DNA of 64,000 bases from Methyloversatilis sp. XJ19-49 (GTDB taxonomy: Bacteria; Pseudomonadota; Gammaproteobacteria; Burkholderiales; Rhodocyclaceae). The notes beneath the pieces were generated by a model. The model saw nothing but the letters and a program-made list of their open reading frames with translations. It ran no database searches and was not told the DNA's origin. How positions within the stretch are numbered: position 1 is the stretch's first letter; every line of letters begins with the position of its first letter. This document shows positions 56,029-64,000 of the stretch, one piece after another. Position numbers and translations under genes: made by a program. The stretch is taken from positions 90,153 through 154,152 of the forward strand of contig NZ_JANINI010000011.1 in assembly GCF_024580145.1 (NCBI RefSeq), given 5' to 3'.

Positions 56029-57012
56029 TCATTCGGCCAGCGCCGACCGCAGCAGCGGGCCGTTGATGATGCGTTCCAGCTTGGCGCCGTACATCGGGTC
56101 GGTCGCGTAGCCCGACTGCTGCAGGCCGCGCGCGAAGCTGCCGGCGTCCTGCGCGCCGACCACGCGCGCATAGCGCGGCTGGTCAAGGAGCAGCTTCGCG
56201 TAGTCGGCAAAGCTTTCCTCGTAGGAGCCGTAGCGGCGGAAGGCGCTGTCCTCACGGGTCCAGCGGCCATCCACGAATTCACTCGCCGAAACCTTCACGG
56301 TCGGGCCCTGCCAGCTGCTGCCTGCCTTGATGTTGAAGAGGTTGTGGCTGGCCGAACCATCGGCCGCCGACAGCTCGGCGCGTCCCCAGCCGGTTTCCAG
56401 CGCAGCCTGGGCAACCAGGAACTGGGCCGGAATGCCGGTCGCGCGACTGGCCGACAGCGCCGCCGGCCACACGCGCTCGACAAAGCTCCGAGCATGCGCC
56501 GGCACATTCGGACTGCTGACTGGCGGCTGTTCCGCGGCAAGACCGGCCAGCACCGACTGCGATGACGAATCGACGGGTGTTGCCGCACCGCCCTGCAATG
56601 TCTGCCTGCGCACGGCAGAGATTGCCGCCGGCGGCATCATCGCAATGCCGGAAAACTGCGCCGCGTCGGACAGCGGCTTGAGATCGATCGGCAGCGACGT
56701 GTCTGCGCTGCGGGCATTTGCGGACAGCTGCCGCTCAAGAACCTTCGCCAGCCCGGTACCTCCGCCTTCGCTCATGACCTGGGCCCACTGCTGGTCGAGC
56801 ATGTCCTGGTACATCTTGCTTTCCTGCCCGCCGAACAGTTCGTCGCCGGGAGACGCCTCGCGCATCGACTTGATCACCACCTGCAGGAACATGGCTTCGA
56901 ACTGCTTGGCCGCCGCCTTCAAAGCCTCCGGCGAGTTGTCGCGCGAGGCGCGGCGCAGCACGTCCAGCCCGCGTACATCGGCCGCCAGCGAGGTGAGGCC
57001 GCTGTTTTCCAT
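56029..57012 (-). CDS. flgJ: Flagellar rod assembly protein/muramidase FlgJ
   Basis: A 327-residue two-domain protein. The N-terminal rod-binding domain (KAAAKQFEAMFLQVVIKSMR) acts as rod cap. The C-terminal glucosaminidase/muramidase domain (FLVAQAALETGWGRAEL with the catalytic Glu) opens the peptidoglycan. Its ATG overlaps the flgI stop by 1 nt. Confidence 0.96.
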   Translation of the reverse strand: MENSGLTSLAADVRGLDVLRRASRDNSPEALKAAAKQFEAMFLQVVIKSMREASPGDELFGGQESKMYQDMLDQQWAQVMSEGGGTGLAKVLERQLSANARSADTSLPIDLKPLSDAAQFSGIAMMPPAAISAVRRQTLQGGAATPVDSSSQSVLAGLAAEQPPVSSPNVPAHARSFVERVWPAALSASRATGIPAQFLVAQAALETGWGRAELSAADGSASHNLFNIKAGSSWQGPTVKVSASEFVDGRWTREDSAFRRYGSYEESFADYAKLLLDQPRYARVVGAQDAGSFARGLQQSGYATDPMYGAKLERIINGPLLRSALAE

Positions 57013-58109
57013 CAGATCACTTCCAGTTCGGCGCGCAACGCACCGGCCGCCTTCATCGCCTGCAGGATGATGATCAGGTCCTGCGGATTGGCACCCAGCG
57101 CATTGAGTGCACGGACAACCTCGGACAGATTGGCCCCCTTCTTCACGTTGATCAGCGCGCTGCCTTCCTGCTGGATGTCGATCTGGTTGCGTTCCGTCAC
57201 CACGGTCTGCCCACCCGATAGCGGACCGGGCTGGCTGATCACCGGCTCGGCAGTGACCGTGACTGTGAGGTTGCCGTGCGCGACTGCACAGGTATCTAGC
57301 GTCACGGCCTGATTCATCACCACCGAACCCGTGCGCGAGTTGACGACCACCTTGGCCGCCTGCTGCGCGGGCGTCACATCTATGTTTTCCAGCTGGCTCA
57401 TGAATGCCACGCGTTCGCCCGGATCAAGTGGTGCGCGCACCCGGATGCGCCGGGCATCGGCGGCCACCGCGGTTCCCGGCAGCATGGCCTTGTTGATGGC
57501 TTCAACCATGCGCTGGGCCGTACCGAAATCGGTTGTATTGGTCTCAAGCTCGACAAACCCGCCCTCGCCGACGCTGGTCGGCACCGCGCGTTCGACCGTC
57601 GCCCCGCCGGCGATGCGGCCAACCGACAGATGATTGACGGTGACCGAAGCGCCGCCCGCTGCGGCACCGACGCCGCCGACCACCACATTGCCTTGGGCCA
57701 TGCCGTAAACCTGACCGTCGGCACCCTTCAGCGGTGTCATCACCAGTGTGCCGCCGCGCAGACTCTTTGCGTTGCCCATCGACGACACGGTGATATCCAG
57801 CGCCTGTCCCTGCCGCGCAAAGGGCGGCAGGTTGGCGGTGACCATCACGGCCGCCACGTTCTTGAGCTGCAGGTTCTGTCCGGGCGGCAGCGTCACGCCC
57901 AGATTGCCCAGCATGTTGATCACACTCTGCACGGTGAAGGGCGTTTGCGTGGTCTGGTCGCCCGAGCCGTCCAGGCCGACCACCAGACCGTAGCCAATCA
58001 GTTGATTGTTGCGTACGCCGGCCAGCGTCGCGAGATCCTTGATCCGCTCGGCGTGCACCGGCGCAACCGAAAGCAGTGCAAGCAGCAGAAAAATCGTTAT
58101 CCGTTTCAT
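57012..58109 (-). CDS. flgI: Flagellar P-ring protein FlgI
   Basis: A 365-residue periplasmic P-ring subunit with signal peptide ([17 protein letters not shown]). It has [20 protein letters not shown] and the C-terminal [23 protein letters not shown] 58109 gives the proper signal peptide; the longer frame to 58169 is rejected. Confidence 0.97.
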   Translation of the reverse strand: MKRITIFLLLALLSVAPVHAERIKDLATLAGVRNNQLIGYGLVVGLDGSGDQTTQTPFTVQSVINMLGNLGVTLPPGQNLQLKNVAAVMVTANLPPFARQGQALDITVSSMGNAKSLRGGTLVMTPLKGADGQVYGMAQGNVVVGGVGAAAGGASVTVNHLSVGRIAGGATVERAVPTSVGEGGFVELETNTTDFGTAQRMVEAINKAMLPGTAVAADARRIRVRAPLDPGERVAFMSQLENIDVTPAQQAAKVVVNSRTGSVVMNQAVTLDTCAVAHGNLTVTVTAEPVISQPGPLSGGQTVVTERNQIDIQQEGSALINVKKGANLSEVVRALNALGANPQDLIIILQAMKAAGALRAELEVI

Positions 58110-58223
58110 GACAGTTCGCCCTCCGGGCGTTGCTTCCTGATCAGCGTGAAAGGTCTTTATACGGCGCACAGGGCGCTTTCAATCAACGGAAAAGACGACG
58201 AATCCCGCATCACGCAGATCGCT

Positions 58224-58922
58224 TTACAGTGGCATGAAGGTCAGGAAGAAGCGCGCCAGCCAGCCCATGACCTGCGCTTCGTCGATGTAGCCATTAGCCC
58301 GGTACTCGATGCGCGCATCGGCCACCTGGGTCGACTGAACGGTATTCGCACCGGAAATCTGGGTCGCATTGACGACGCCCGAGAAGCGAATGAATTCGTT
58401 GCCCTGATTGATCGCAACCTGCTTTTCGCCGGATACCACCAGGTTGCCGTTCGGCAGCACTTCGATCACCGTGACCGTGATGGTGCCGGTGAAATTGTTG
58501 TCGGCTGACGACGCACCCTTGCCGGAGAACGCGTTTGCGCTGTTGGCGGCCACCGTTGCGCCCTGCAGGCTCTTGCCCGGCAGTCCTGCGATGGTCGGCA
58601 CGCCCATTTCGATATCCTGCGTGCGGTCTGCCGTACTGGCCGACTTCTTCGCCGCCTGGGTACGTTCGCTGATGTTGATGACCAGCGTATCGCCGACGTA
58701 GCGCGCGCGGCGATCCTCGAACAGCGGACGGGCACCGCCGGTCGGCTGGAAAATGGCACCGGCGTTCTGCACGAAGTCCGGTTTGGGCGCCGGCCGCGCG
58801 GTCATCGGCTGAAGCACTGCGGTGGGCGGCGTGTTGACGCAGCCGGCCAGCATGATCGCAACCAGCAGCACGGTGACGAAACCGGCGGCGCGGGCAATCT
58901 GCTGGATGCGTTCGTTGTTCAT
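58224..58922 (-). CDS. flgH: Flagellar L-ring lipoprotein FlgH
   Basis: A 232-residue outer-membrane lipoprotein: signal with lipobox MLAGC, then GAIFQPTGGARPLFEDRRAR, GDTLVINISERTQAAKKSAS and the C-terminal GYIDEAQVMGWLARFFLTFM. ATG 58922 is preferred to 58943. Confidence 0.96.
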   Translation of the reverse strand: MNNERIQQIARAAGFVTVLLVAIMLAGCVNTPPTAVLQPMTARPAPKPDFVQNAGAIFQPTGGARPLFEDRRARYVGDTLVINISERTQAAKKSASTADRTQDIEMGVPTIAGLPGKSLQGATVAANSANAFSGKGASSADNNFTGTITVTVIEVLPNGNLVVSGEKQVAINQGNEFIRFSGVVNATQISGANTVQSTQVADARIEYRANGYIDEAQVMGWLARFFLTFMPL

Positions 58923-58955
58923 GAAAGATTCTCCACGGGTCATTTGCGCGACCGA

Positions 58956-59738
58956 TCAGAGCTGGGTCAGCCGGGCCAGCATTTCGTCCGAGGTCTGGAT
59001 CGCGCGCGAATTGATTTCGTATGCCCGCTGGGTCTGGATCATCTGCACCAGTTCCTCGACCACATTCACGTTCGATGTCTCGACGAAGCCCTGATTCAGC
59101 AGGCCCGCGCCGTTGGTGCCCGGGGTATTGGGTGTCGGCGTGCCGCTTGATGCGGTTTCGACATAGAGGTTTTCCCCGACGCTCTGCAGACCGCCGGTAT
59201 TGACGAAGGTAGCCAGTTGCAGCTGACCGATCTGGGTCGGCGCAGCCTGGCCGGCCTGCAAGGCGCTGACCACGCCGTCACGACCGATGGTCAGCGACAC
59301 CGTATCCGGCGGAATCGTGACCTGCGGCTGCACCGGAAATCCGCTCGACGTGACCATCACGCCCTGCGCATCCTTCTGGAAGGAGCCGTCACGGGTGTAA
59401 GCCAGCGTGCCGTCCGGCATCTGGATCTGGAAGAAGCCCTCGCCCTGCACGGCGACATCGAGCGAATTGCTGGTCTGCTGCAGATTGCCCTGTGTCTGGA
59501 TGCGCTGGGTGGCCACCGGGCGTACGCCGGTGCCGATCTGCAGGCCGGAAGGAATGGTGTTCTGCTGCGTGTTCAGCGCGCCGGGCTGGCGCATCGTCTG
59601 GTACAGCAGGTCCTCGAACACGGCGCGCGCGCGCTTGAAACCGTTGGTGCTGACGTTGGCAAGGTTGTTGGTGATGACATCGAGCTGGGTCTGATGTGCA
59701 TCCATGCCGGTGCGGGCTATCCACAGCGAGCGGATCAT
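58956..59738 (-). CDS. flgG: Flagellar distal rod protein FlgG
   Basis: A 260-residue rod protein. [20 protein letters not shown] and [20 protein letters not shown] at the N-terminus, and [20 protein letters not shown] at the C-terminus are diagnostic. Confidence 0.97.
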   Translation of the reverse strand: MIRSLWIARTGMDAHQTQLDVITNNLANVSTNGFKRARAVFEDLLYQTMRQPGALNTQQNTIPSGLQIGTGVRPVATQRIQTQGNLQQTSNSLDVAVQGEGFFQIQMPDGTLAYTRDGSFQKDAQGVMVTSSGFPVQPQVTIPPDTVSLTIGRDGVVSALQAGQAAPTQIGQLQLATFVNTGGLQSVGENLYVETASSGTPTPNTPGTNGAGLLNQGFVETSNVNVVEELVQMIQTQRAYEINSRAIQTSDEMLARLTQL

Positions 59739-59753
59739 GGTCGGATTCTCCGG

Positions 59754-60494
59754 TTATCGGTTGGACAGCAGCTGGGTGGCCGCCTGGTCATCGCGCTCTG
59801 CCGTGGTGAGCATGCGCGTCTGCATTTCGAACTGGCGCGACAGCGAAATCATCGCCACGACCTGATCCACCACATTCACATTGCTGCCTTCGAGAAAGCC
59901 ACTGGCGACACGCACGTTCTGTGCCTGCGGCAGCGGGCCCGGCGTGGTGACGCGGAACAGGCCGTCATCGCCGCGCTTGATCGTGTTCTCGGGCGGATCG
60001 ACCAGCTTGAGCCGGCCGATCTGATTGACCTGATTGACGCCGCCGGTGCGCTGCACGGCAGACAGGGTGCCGTCCGCGCCGATGGTGACCTCGGTGTCCG
60101 GCGGCACGGTGATCGGGCCGGTTTCGCCCTGCACCGGAATCCCGTTGTGGTTCTGCAGCACGCCGGTCGGGCTGATCTGGAGATGGCCATTGCGTGTATA
60201 GGCCTCGGTGCCATCAGGCATGGCCAAGGCGAACCAGCCACTGCCCTTGATGGCGACGTCGTAGGCGCCGCCGGTCTGCTGCAGCGGGCCGGGCGTGAAA
60301 TCGTTCTTGACGCTGGCATCCACCACGAAGACGCGCGACGCGAACGCTTCGGTCTGCACCGGCACGGCACGCAGCCGGTGCTCTTCGGCGCGATAGCCGG
60401 TACTCGACGCGTTCGCGAGATTCTGCGCGACCGACGCCTGACGCTCCAGCGTCCATTTGGCGCCGCTCATCGCGGTATAGATCATGCGGTCCAT
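59754..60494 (-). CDS. flgF: Flagellar proximal rod protein FlgF
   Basis: A 246-residue rod protein with MDRMIYTAMSGAKWTLERQ, NLANASSTGYRAEEHRLRAV and VNVVDQVVAMISLSRQFEMQ. Located 19 nt after flgE. Confidence 0.95.
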   Translation of the reverse strand: MDRMIYTAMSGAKWTLERQASVAQNLANASSTGYRAEEHRLRAVPVQTEAFASRVFVVDASVKNDFTPGPLQQTGGAYDVAIKGSGWFALAMPDGTEAYTRNGHLQISPTGVLQNHNGIPVQGETGPITVPPDTEVTIGADGTLSAVQRTGGVNQVNQIGRLKLVDPPENTIKRGDDGLFRVTTPGPLPQAQNVRVASGFLEGSNVNVVDQVVAMISLSRQFEMQTRMLTTAERDDQAATQLLSNR

Positions 60495-60513
60495 GGTGTG
60501 TCCTCAGCGGCGG

Positions 60514-61728
60514 TCAGCGCAGGTTGACCAGGGTCTGCATGATCTGGTCCTGCGTCTTGATCGACTGCGCATTGGCCTGGTAGGCGCGCTGCTGCGTGAT
60601 CATGTTCACCAGTTCGGCGGTGAGGTCCACATTCGAGTCTTCCACCGCCGCCGGCTGCAGGCCACCGCGGTTGCCGGTCCCCGGCGTACCGACTGCCGGC
60701 GGGCCGGAGAACGAGGTTTCGCCCCAGGCATTGCTGCCCAGCTGCGTCATGCCGTCCGGATTCTGGAAGGTCGCCATGACGACCTGGCCAAGGTTGCGCG
60801 ACTGGCCGTTTGTGTAGCGGCCTTGCAGCACGCCTTCCGGCGACACGCTGATGCCGGACAGTCGGCCGGAAGCGAAACCGTCCTGCGCCACTGCGTTGAC
60901 GCTGAAGGCGGAGCCGAACTGGGTCGAACCGGTCAAGTCTAGGTCGAAGGCCAGGGGGCTGGCTGCACCGGTGGTGACAGGAAACGACAGTGCTATCGTC
61001 GCCGGGGCTGTCAGACCACCGTTGGAGTTGAACGCCAAGGCGGTTGGTCCGGTGGTCGGGCCGCCGTCAAGCGCGGTGTGCAAATCCCACGCATTCGCCG
61101 CTGTCTTGACGAAGTAGAGCGACATGATGTGGGAATTCCCGAGTGAATCGTAGGCGGTCAGCGAGGTCGAGTAGGAAAAGCTGTCTGTCGCGAGCGGCGA
61201 AAACGTCGTATTGACCGGCGTGGCCAGACGCGAGTCAAGGTTGACCGCCAGATCGGCTTCTTCCGTGGAGCGCGGCTCGCCGCCACTCAATGCGGTGTCG
61301 ATGCGCAGATCGATCGGCGCCGTCACGACAATGTTGTCGTCGGCATCCGTGCCGTAACCGGTCAGCCGGTAGCCCGAGGCATTTACGATGTAGCCGTTCT
61401 TGTCCACCGAGAACTGACCGTTGCGTGTGTACAGCACGGAACCGTTGTCGCTCATGCGGAAGAATCCGTCGCCGTTGATCGCAAGATCGAGCGGATTGCT
61501 CGTCACGGTGATGTTGCCCTGGCTGAACTGCTGGGCAACGCCATTCACCGTGGCGCCGATACCGATCTGCGACTGGCCGCCACCACCGAGCGTGGAGGCA
61601 TATAGATCAGAAAACTGGGCGGTGGATTGCTTGAAGCCCACGGTGGTCGAGTTCGCCACGTTGTTGCTGATGGCATCGAGTGCCTTGGACGCAATGTTCA
61701 GTCCGGAAAGTCCTTGCTGGAAGGCCAT
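60514..61728 (-). CDS. flgE: Flagellar hook protein FlgE
   Basis: A 404-residue hook subunit: FQQGLSGLNIASKALDAISN at the start, NSTTVGFKQSTAQFSDLYAS, and VDLTAELVNMITQQRAYQAN at the end. The middle domain is variable, as is usual. Confidence 0.97.
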   Translation of the reverse strand: MAFQQGLSGLNIASKALDAISNNVANSTTVGFKQSTAQFSDLYASTLGGGGQSQIGIGATVNGVAQQFSQGNITVTSNPLDLAINGDGFFRMSDNGSVLYTRNGQFSVDKNGYIVNASGYRLTGYGTDADDNIVVTAPIDLRIDTALSGGEPRSTEEADLAVNLDSRLATPVNTTFSPLATDSFSYSTSLTAYDSLGNSHIMSLYFVKTAANAWDLHTALDGGPTTGPTALAFNSNGGLTAPATIALSFPVTTGAASPLAFDLDLTGSTQFGSAFSVNAVAQDGFASGRLSGISVSPEGVLQGRYTNGQSRNLGQVVMATFQNPDGMTQLGSNAWGETSFSGPPAVGTPGTGNRGGLQPAAVEDSNVDLTAELVNMITQQRAYQANAQSIKTQDQIMQTLVNLR

Positions 61729-61742
61729 GATTCAACTCCCGA

Positions 61743-62420
61743 TCAGTAGATCTGCTTGATATCGTTCATCGAGACCAGCGACTGCTGGCCCACATTCAGG
61801 CGGGTCTGGCCGCCGCTACGCTCCACGCTCTGCACCACCGCAAGTTCGAGCGGCGTGGTGACCAGCTTCTGGGTGCCCTGGATGGCAGTCACCGTGAAGG
61901 AATACTTGCCGTTCTTATCAACGGCCGTCTTGGCATCGTCGGTACCGTCCCAAGCGAACTGCGTGATGCCCGCTTCCGCGGCACCCAGATTGATTTCCTT
62001 CACCAGCACACCATTGGCACCCTTGATTGATACCGTGACGCGGTCGGCCGGCGAGGTCAGCTCTATGCCACCCATCGACTTGCCATTCACGAGTTCCAGC
62101 GCCGACCCTTCGACCAGCACCGCGTGACCGACCAGTGCAGCGGCCTGAAGGTGCTGCGAGTCGGCGGAACTGCTGGTGAGCTTTTCCAACGTGCTGTTCA
62201 GTTTGCTGATGCCATCCACCGTACTGATCTGGGCCAGTTGCGAGGTGACCTGTGCGTTGTCCATCGGATTGAGCGGGTCCTGCATCTTGAGTTGCGTCGT
62301 CAGCAGCATCAGGAAACGGTTTTGCGCCGCGTCGATTTCCGAAGTCGCCTTGGTCTGCGTCGTGTTCAGCGAGCTGTAGATGTCTGCCGCCGAGGTATTG
62401 CCGGTCGAATTGACTGCCAT
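61743..62420 (-). CDS. flgD: Flagellar hook cap protein FlgD
   Basis: A 225-residue hook scaffolding protein. It has FLMLLTTQLKMQDPLNPMDN and AQVTSQLAQISTVDGISKLN in the N-terminal half and FlgD beta-domain sequence (GAAEAGITQFAWDGTDDA) after it. Confidence 0.96.
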   Translation of the reverse strand: MAVNSTGNTSAADIYSSLNTTQTKATSEIDAAQNRFLMLLTTQLKMQDPLNPMDNAQVTSQLAQISTVDGISKLNSTLEKLTSSSADSQHLQAAALVGHAVLVEGSALELVNGKSMGGIELTSPADRVTVSIKGANGVLVKEINLGAAEAGITQFAWDGTDDAKTAVDKNGKYSFTVTAIQGTQKLVTTPLELAVVQSVERSGGQTRLNVGQQSLVSMNDIKQIY

Positions 62421-62430
62421 GACGATTCCC

Positions 62431-62841
62431 TTACTGTCCGATGGAGAGGGTCTTGAGCATCAGCTGCTTCGCGGTATTCATCATTTCCGCGTTGGTCTGA
62501 TACGAGCGGGAGGCGGAAATCATGTTCACCATCTCTTCCACCACATTGACGTTGGGCATCTGTACGTAGCCCTCCTTGTTCGCCGCCGGATTGGTCGGGT
62601 CGTAGGTGGTGCGCAACGGTGCTGCGCTTTCGACGATCTGCGTCACGCGCACGCCGTTGGCCTCGCCGCCTTCGCTGATCGGACGCACTTCGAACACCAC
62701 CTGCTTGGCGCGATAGGGCTGGCCATTGGACGAGGTCACCGAATCCGCGTTGGCCAGATTGCTGGACACCGTGTTCAGGCGCACCGACTGGGCGGTGAGC
62801 GCGGAACCAGCGATGCCGAATACGTTGAACATGTTTCCCAT
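62431..62841 (-). CDS. flgC: Flagellar proximal rod protein FlgC
   Basis: A 136-residue rod protein with [20 protein letters not shown] at the N-terminus and [20 protein letters not shown] at the C-terminus. It lies 11 nt after flgB. Confidence 0.97.
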   Translation of the reverse strand: MGNMFNVFGIAGSALTAQSVRLNTVSSNLANADSVTSSNGQPYRAKQVVFEVRPISEGGEANGVRVTQIVESAAPLRTTYDPTNPAANKEGYVQMPNVNVVEEMVNMISASRSYQTNAEMMNTAKQLMLKTLSIGQ

Positions 62842-62852
62842 GATCCGTCTCC

Positions 62853-63260
62853 TTACTGGCCCTGGATGGCGTTCTGCATGGTGCGCAGACGGCCGTTGAT
62901 GAAGGTGAGCAACGCCTCGTACTGCACGGTGTTTTCGGCGAAGGCGGCACGCTCGACATCCATATCCACCGTATTGCCGTCGAGGCTGGACTGTGTTTCG
63001 GTGCGGTACTTCAGCGAAGCGTCCATCGACGCGTCGCCCTTGGCTTCGATATGCCGCGCCGACGTGCGTGCAAGCTCGACCGGGCCACCCAGACGTCCGC
63101 CCATCGCGGCCTCCAGCGCGCCGCGAAAATCGACGTCGCGCGCCTTGAAGTGCGGTGTATCGGCGTTGGCGATGTTGGCGGCCAGTGTTTGCTGGCGAGT
63201 CGCCCGCACGCCGAGGGCGGCTTGCGGAAGGTCGAGCAGTTTGTCGAGAGGGTTCGGCAT
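62853..63260 (-). CDS. flgB: Flagellar proximal rod protein FlgB
   Basis: A 135-residue rod protein, first gene of flg[29 protein letters not shown] is diagnostic. No Shine-Dalgarno precedes the ATG, and the sigma54 promoter at 63275-63290 would place the transcript start only about 4-5 nt upstream. The N-terminus fits the family, so the start is probably right. Confidence 0.95.
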   Translation of the reverse strand: MPNPLDKLLDLPQAALGVRATRQQTLAANIANADTPHFKARDVDFRGALEAAMGGRLGGPVELARTSARHIEAKGDASMDASLKYRTETQSSLDGNTVDMDVERAAFAENTVQYEALLTFINGRLRTMQNAIQGQ

Positions 63261-63274
63261 GATGGGTATCCCAT

Positions 63275-63290
63275 TGCAGCTATCGTGCCA
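63275..63290 (-). promoter_or_regulatory. flgB: Sigma54 promoter of the flgB operon
   Basis: On the minus strand TGGCACGATAGCTGCA has GG and GC exactly 10 bp apart and matches the -24/-12 consensus TGGCACG-N4-TTGCA at all but one base. A 5-bp inverted repeat (ATGGG/CCCAT, 63262-63274) lies between it and the start codon. Confidence 0.8.
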
Positions 63291-63367
63291 GCCACTCTAT
63301 GACCCGATTGCCGGTCTGGATCGGCAAAAAAGGACGGTTGCTGCCCCGCCTTTCAAGGCTATCTGCC

Positions 63368-63442
63368 GCCCGGAAGCGGCAAACCTTGCCGCTTCCGGGC
63401 TCCGTAAATCACCGCAAACCCAATACCGTAAAGGGTTTGCGG
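63368..63442. repeat. Two perfect hairpins between flgB and flgA
   Basis: GCCCGGAAGCGGCAA/TTGCCGCTTCCGGGC (15 bp, 3-nt loop, 63368-63400) and CCGCAAACCC/GGGTTTGCGG (10 bp, 11-nt loop, 63412-63442). Neither has a T-run. They fill much of the 309-bp divergent gap and lie upstream of both genes, so they may insulate or structure the promoters. Confidence 0.65.
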
Positions 63443-63569
63443 GCCGGCAAGCCCGGATTGCGGCAACTTTCGGTCGACAAACCGGAACAAGGAGGTGCTT
63501 TCCGCCCTATTTGCGTCATCGCGATGCAGGCTCGGGTGGTGCAATGGAAGCCTTGCCAAGGAGCCCGCC

Positions 63570-64000
63570 ATGATCCGTCGTCTGCTGATCCCCTCATGTA
63601 TTGCCCTGTGCAGCGCCGCACTGGCCGCGCCGCCGGTGGCGCCGGCCAGCGACCAGCTGCGGCGTGCGGTGGGCGACTTCCTGCAGCAGCAGACGGCCGG
63701 GTTGCCGGGCCAGGCCAGTTTCGAGGTGGGGCAGATAGACGCACGGCTGGCGCTGGAAAGCTGCGCCGCTCACGAGGTATTCCTGCCCACCGGCAGCCGC
63801 GCCTGGGGTCGCGTGCAGGTCGGTGTGCGCTGCATTGCCGGCGCCGGCTGGACGATCTACGTGCCGGCACGGGTCAAGGTCAGCGGCGACTATCTGGTCG
63901 CTGCGCGCGCGCTCGGTCGCGGCCAGATCATTGCCGACGGAGATTTCGGCTTCATGCGCGGCGAGCTGACCGAACTGCCACCCAATATGGTCAGTGATCC
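63570..64000 (+). CDS. flgA: Flagellar P-ring chaperone FlgA (cut by window end)
   Basis: The first 143 codons of flgA; the gene runs past the window. It has a signal peptide (MIRRLLIPSCIALCSAALAA), then a SAF-domain-type region (VKVSGDYLVAARALGRGQII) typical of FlgA, which escorts FlgI to the P-ring. AGGAG lies 9 nt before the ATG. It is divergent from flgB. Confidence 0.9.
   Translation, partial: MIRRLLIPSCIALCSAALAAPPVAPASDQLRRAVGDFLQQQTAGLPGQASFEVGQIDARLALESCAAHEVFLPTGSRAWGRVQVGVRCIAGAGWTIYVPARVKVSGDYLVAARALGRGQIIADGDFGFMRGELTELPPNMVSD

Noticed and set aside
63403..63435. Sigma28-type promoter for flgA
   Set aside because: TAAA is followed at 15-16 bp by a poor match to GCCGATAA, and the region is dominated by a hairpin.

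Overview
The window looks like a chromosomal segment of a high-GC betaproteobacterium. A methylotrophic member of the Rhodocyclales (Methyloversatilis-like) is my best guess. The basis is the gene content (fmd-type amide genes as known from Methylophilus, N,N-dimethylformamidase, urease) and the housekeeping order fimV-truA-trpF-trpB-trpA-accD-folC-dedD-cvpA-purF-metZ, which is typical of beta/gammaproteobacteria. No tRNA, rRNA, CRISPR array, insertion sequence or prophage was seen.

Region 1 (about 0-28.1 kb) is an island for taking up and hydrolysing urea, formamide or short-chain amides and N,N-dimethylformamide (DMF). It starts with a two-component system: a histidine kinase fused to an NCS1-type permease, and a LuxR-type response regulator. 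Divergent from these is an operon urtABCDE-fmdA-fmdB-porin (ABC transporter, formamidase, zinc ribbon, outer-membrane porin). Convergent with it is a urease operon in the order ureE-ureF-ureAB(fused)-ureC-ureG-ureD, preceded by a second, orphan urea/amide-binding protein. Next comes a DMF-hydrolase operon: dmfA1, dmfA2, a Rieske-oxygenase-like protein that has lost its metal ligands, a Sel1-repeat protein and a small unknown protein. An AmiC/AmiR-type cytosolic sensor and ANTAR antiterminator pair is divergent from it, followed by a second porin.

The most interesting signal is a promoter-leader-terminator module of about 120 bp present twice. One copy (about 19413-19530) precedes the second binding protein and urease operon; the other (about 24735-24855) precedes the DMF hydrolase operon next to amiC/amiR. 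Both have a sigma70-like promoter, a conserved hairpin with compensatory base changes, a short hairpin that competes with a strong intrinsic terminator, and about 185-190 nt of leader before the start codon. I infer that AmiR reads through both, joining DMF hydrolysis and urea hydrolysis into one amide-responsive regulon. NtrC-type boxes upstream of the porin and, more weakly, of urtA suggest general nitrogen control on top.

Region 2 (28.2-31 kb) holds an LpxH-like hydrolase, a short-chain dehydrogenase, a 530-bp non-coding stretch and two tiny overlapping genes with a strong terminator.

Region 3 (31-52.2 kb) is housekeeping on the minus strand: leuC, an entericidin-like lipoprotein, leuD, leuB, asd, fimV, a membrane protein, truA, trpFBA, accD, folC, a SPOR-domain protein, cvpA, purF, metZ, ispD and ispF, plus an MFS transporter and a lipoprotein.

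Region 4 (52.2-64 kb) is the flagellar rod/hook operon flgBCDEFGHIJKL, interrupted by one opposite-strand unknown gene between flgJ and flgK. flgA is divergent and cut by the window end. A sigma54 promoter stands almost directly on the flgB start codon.
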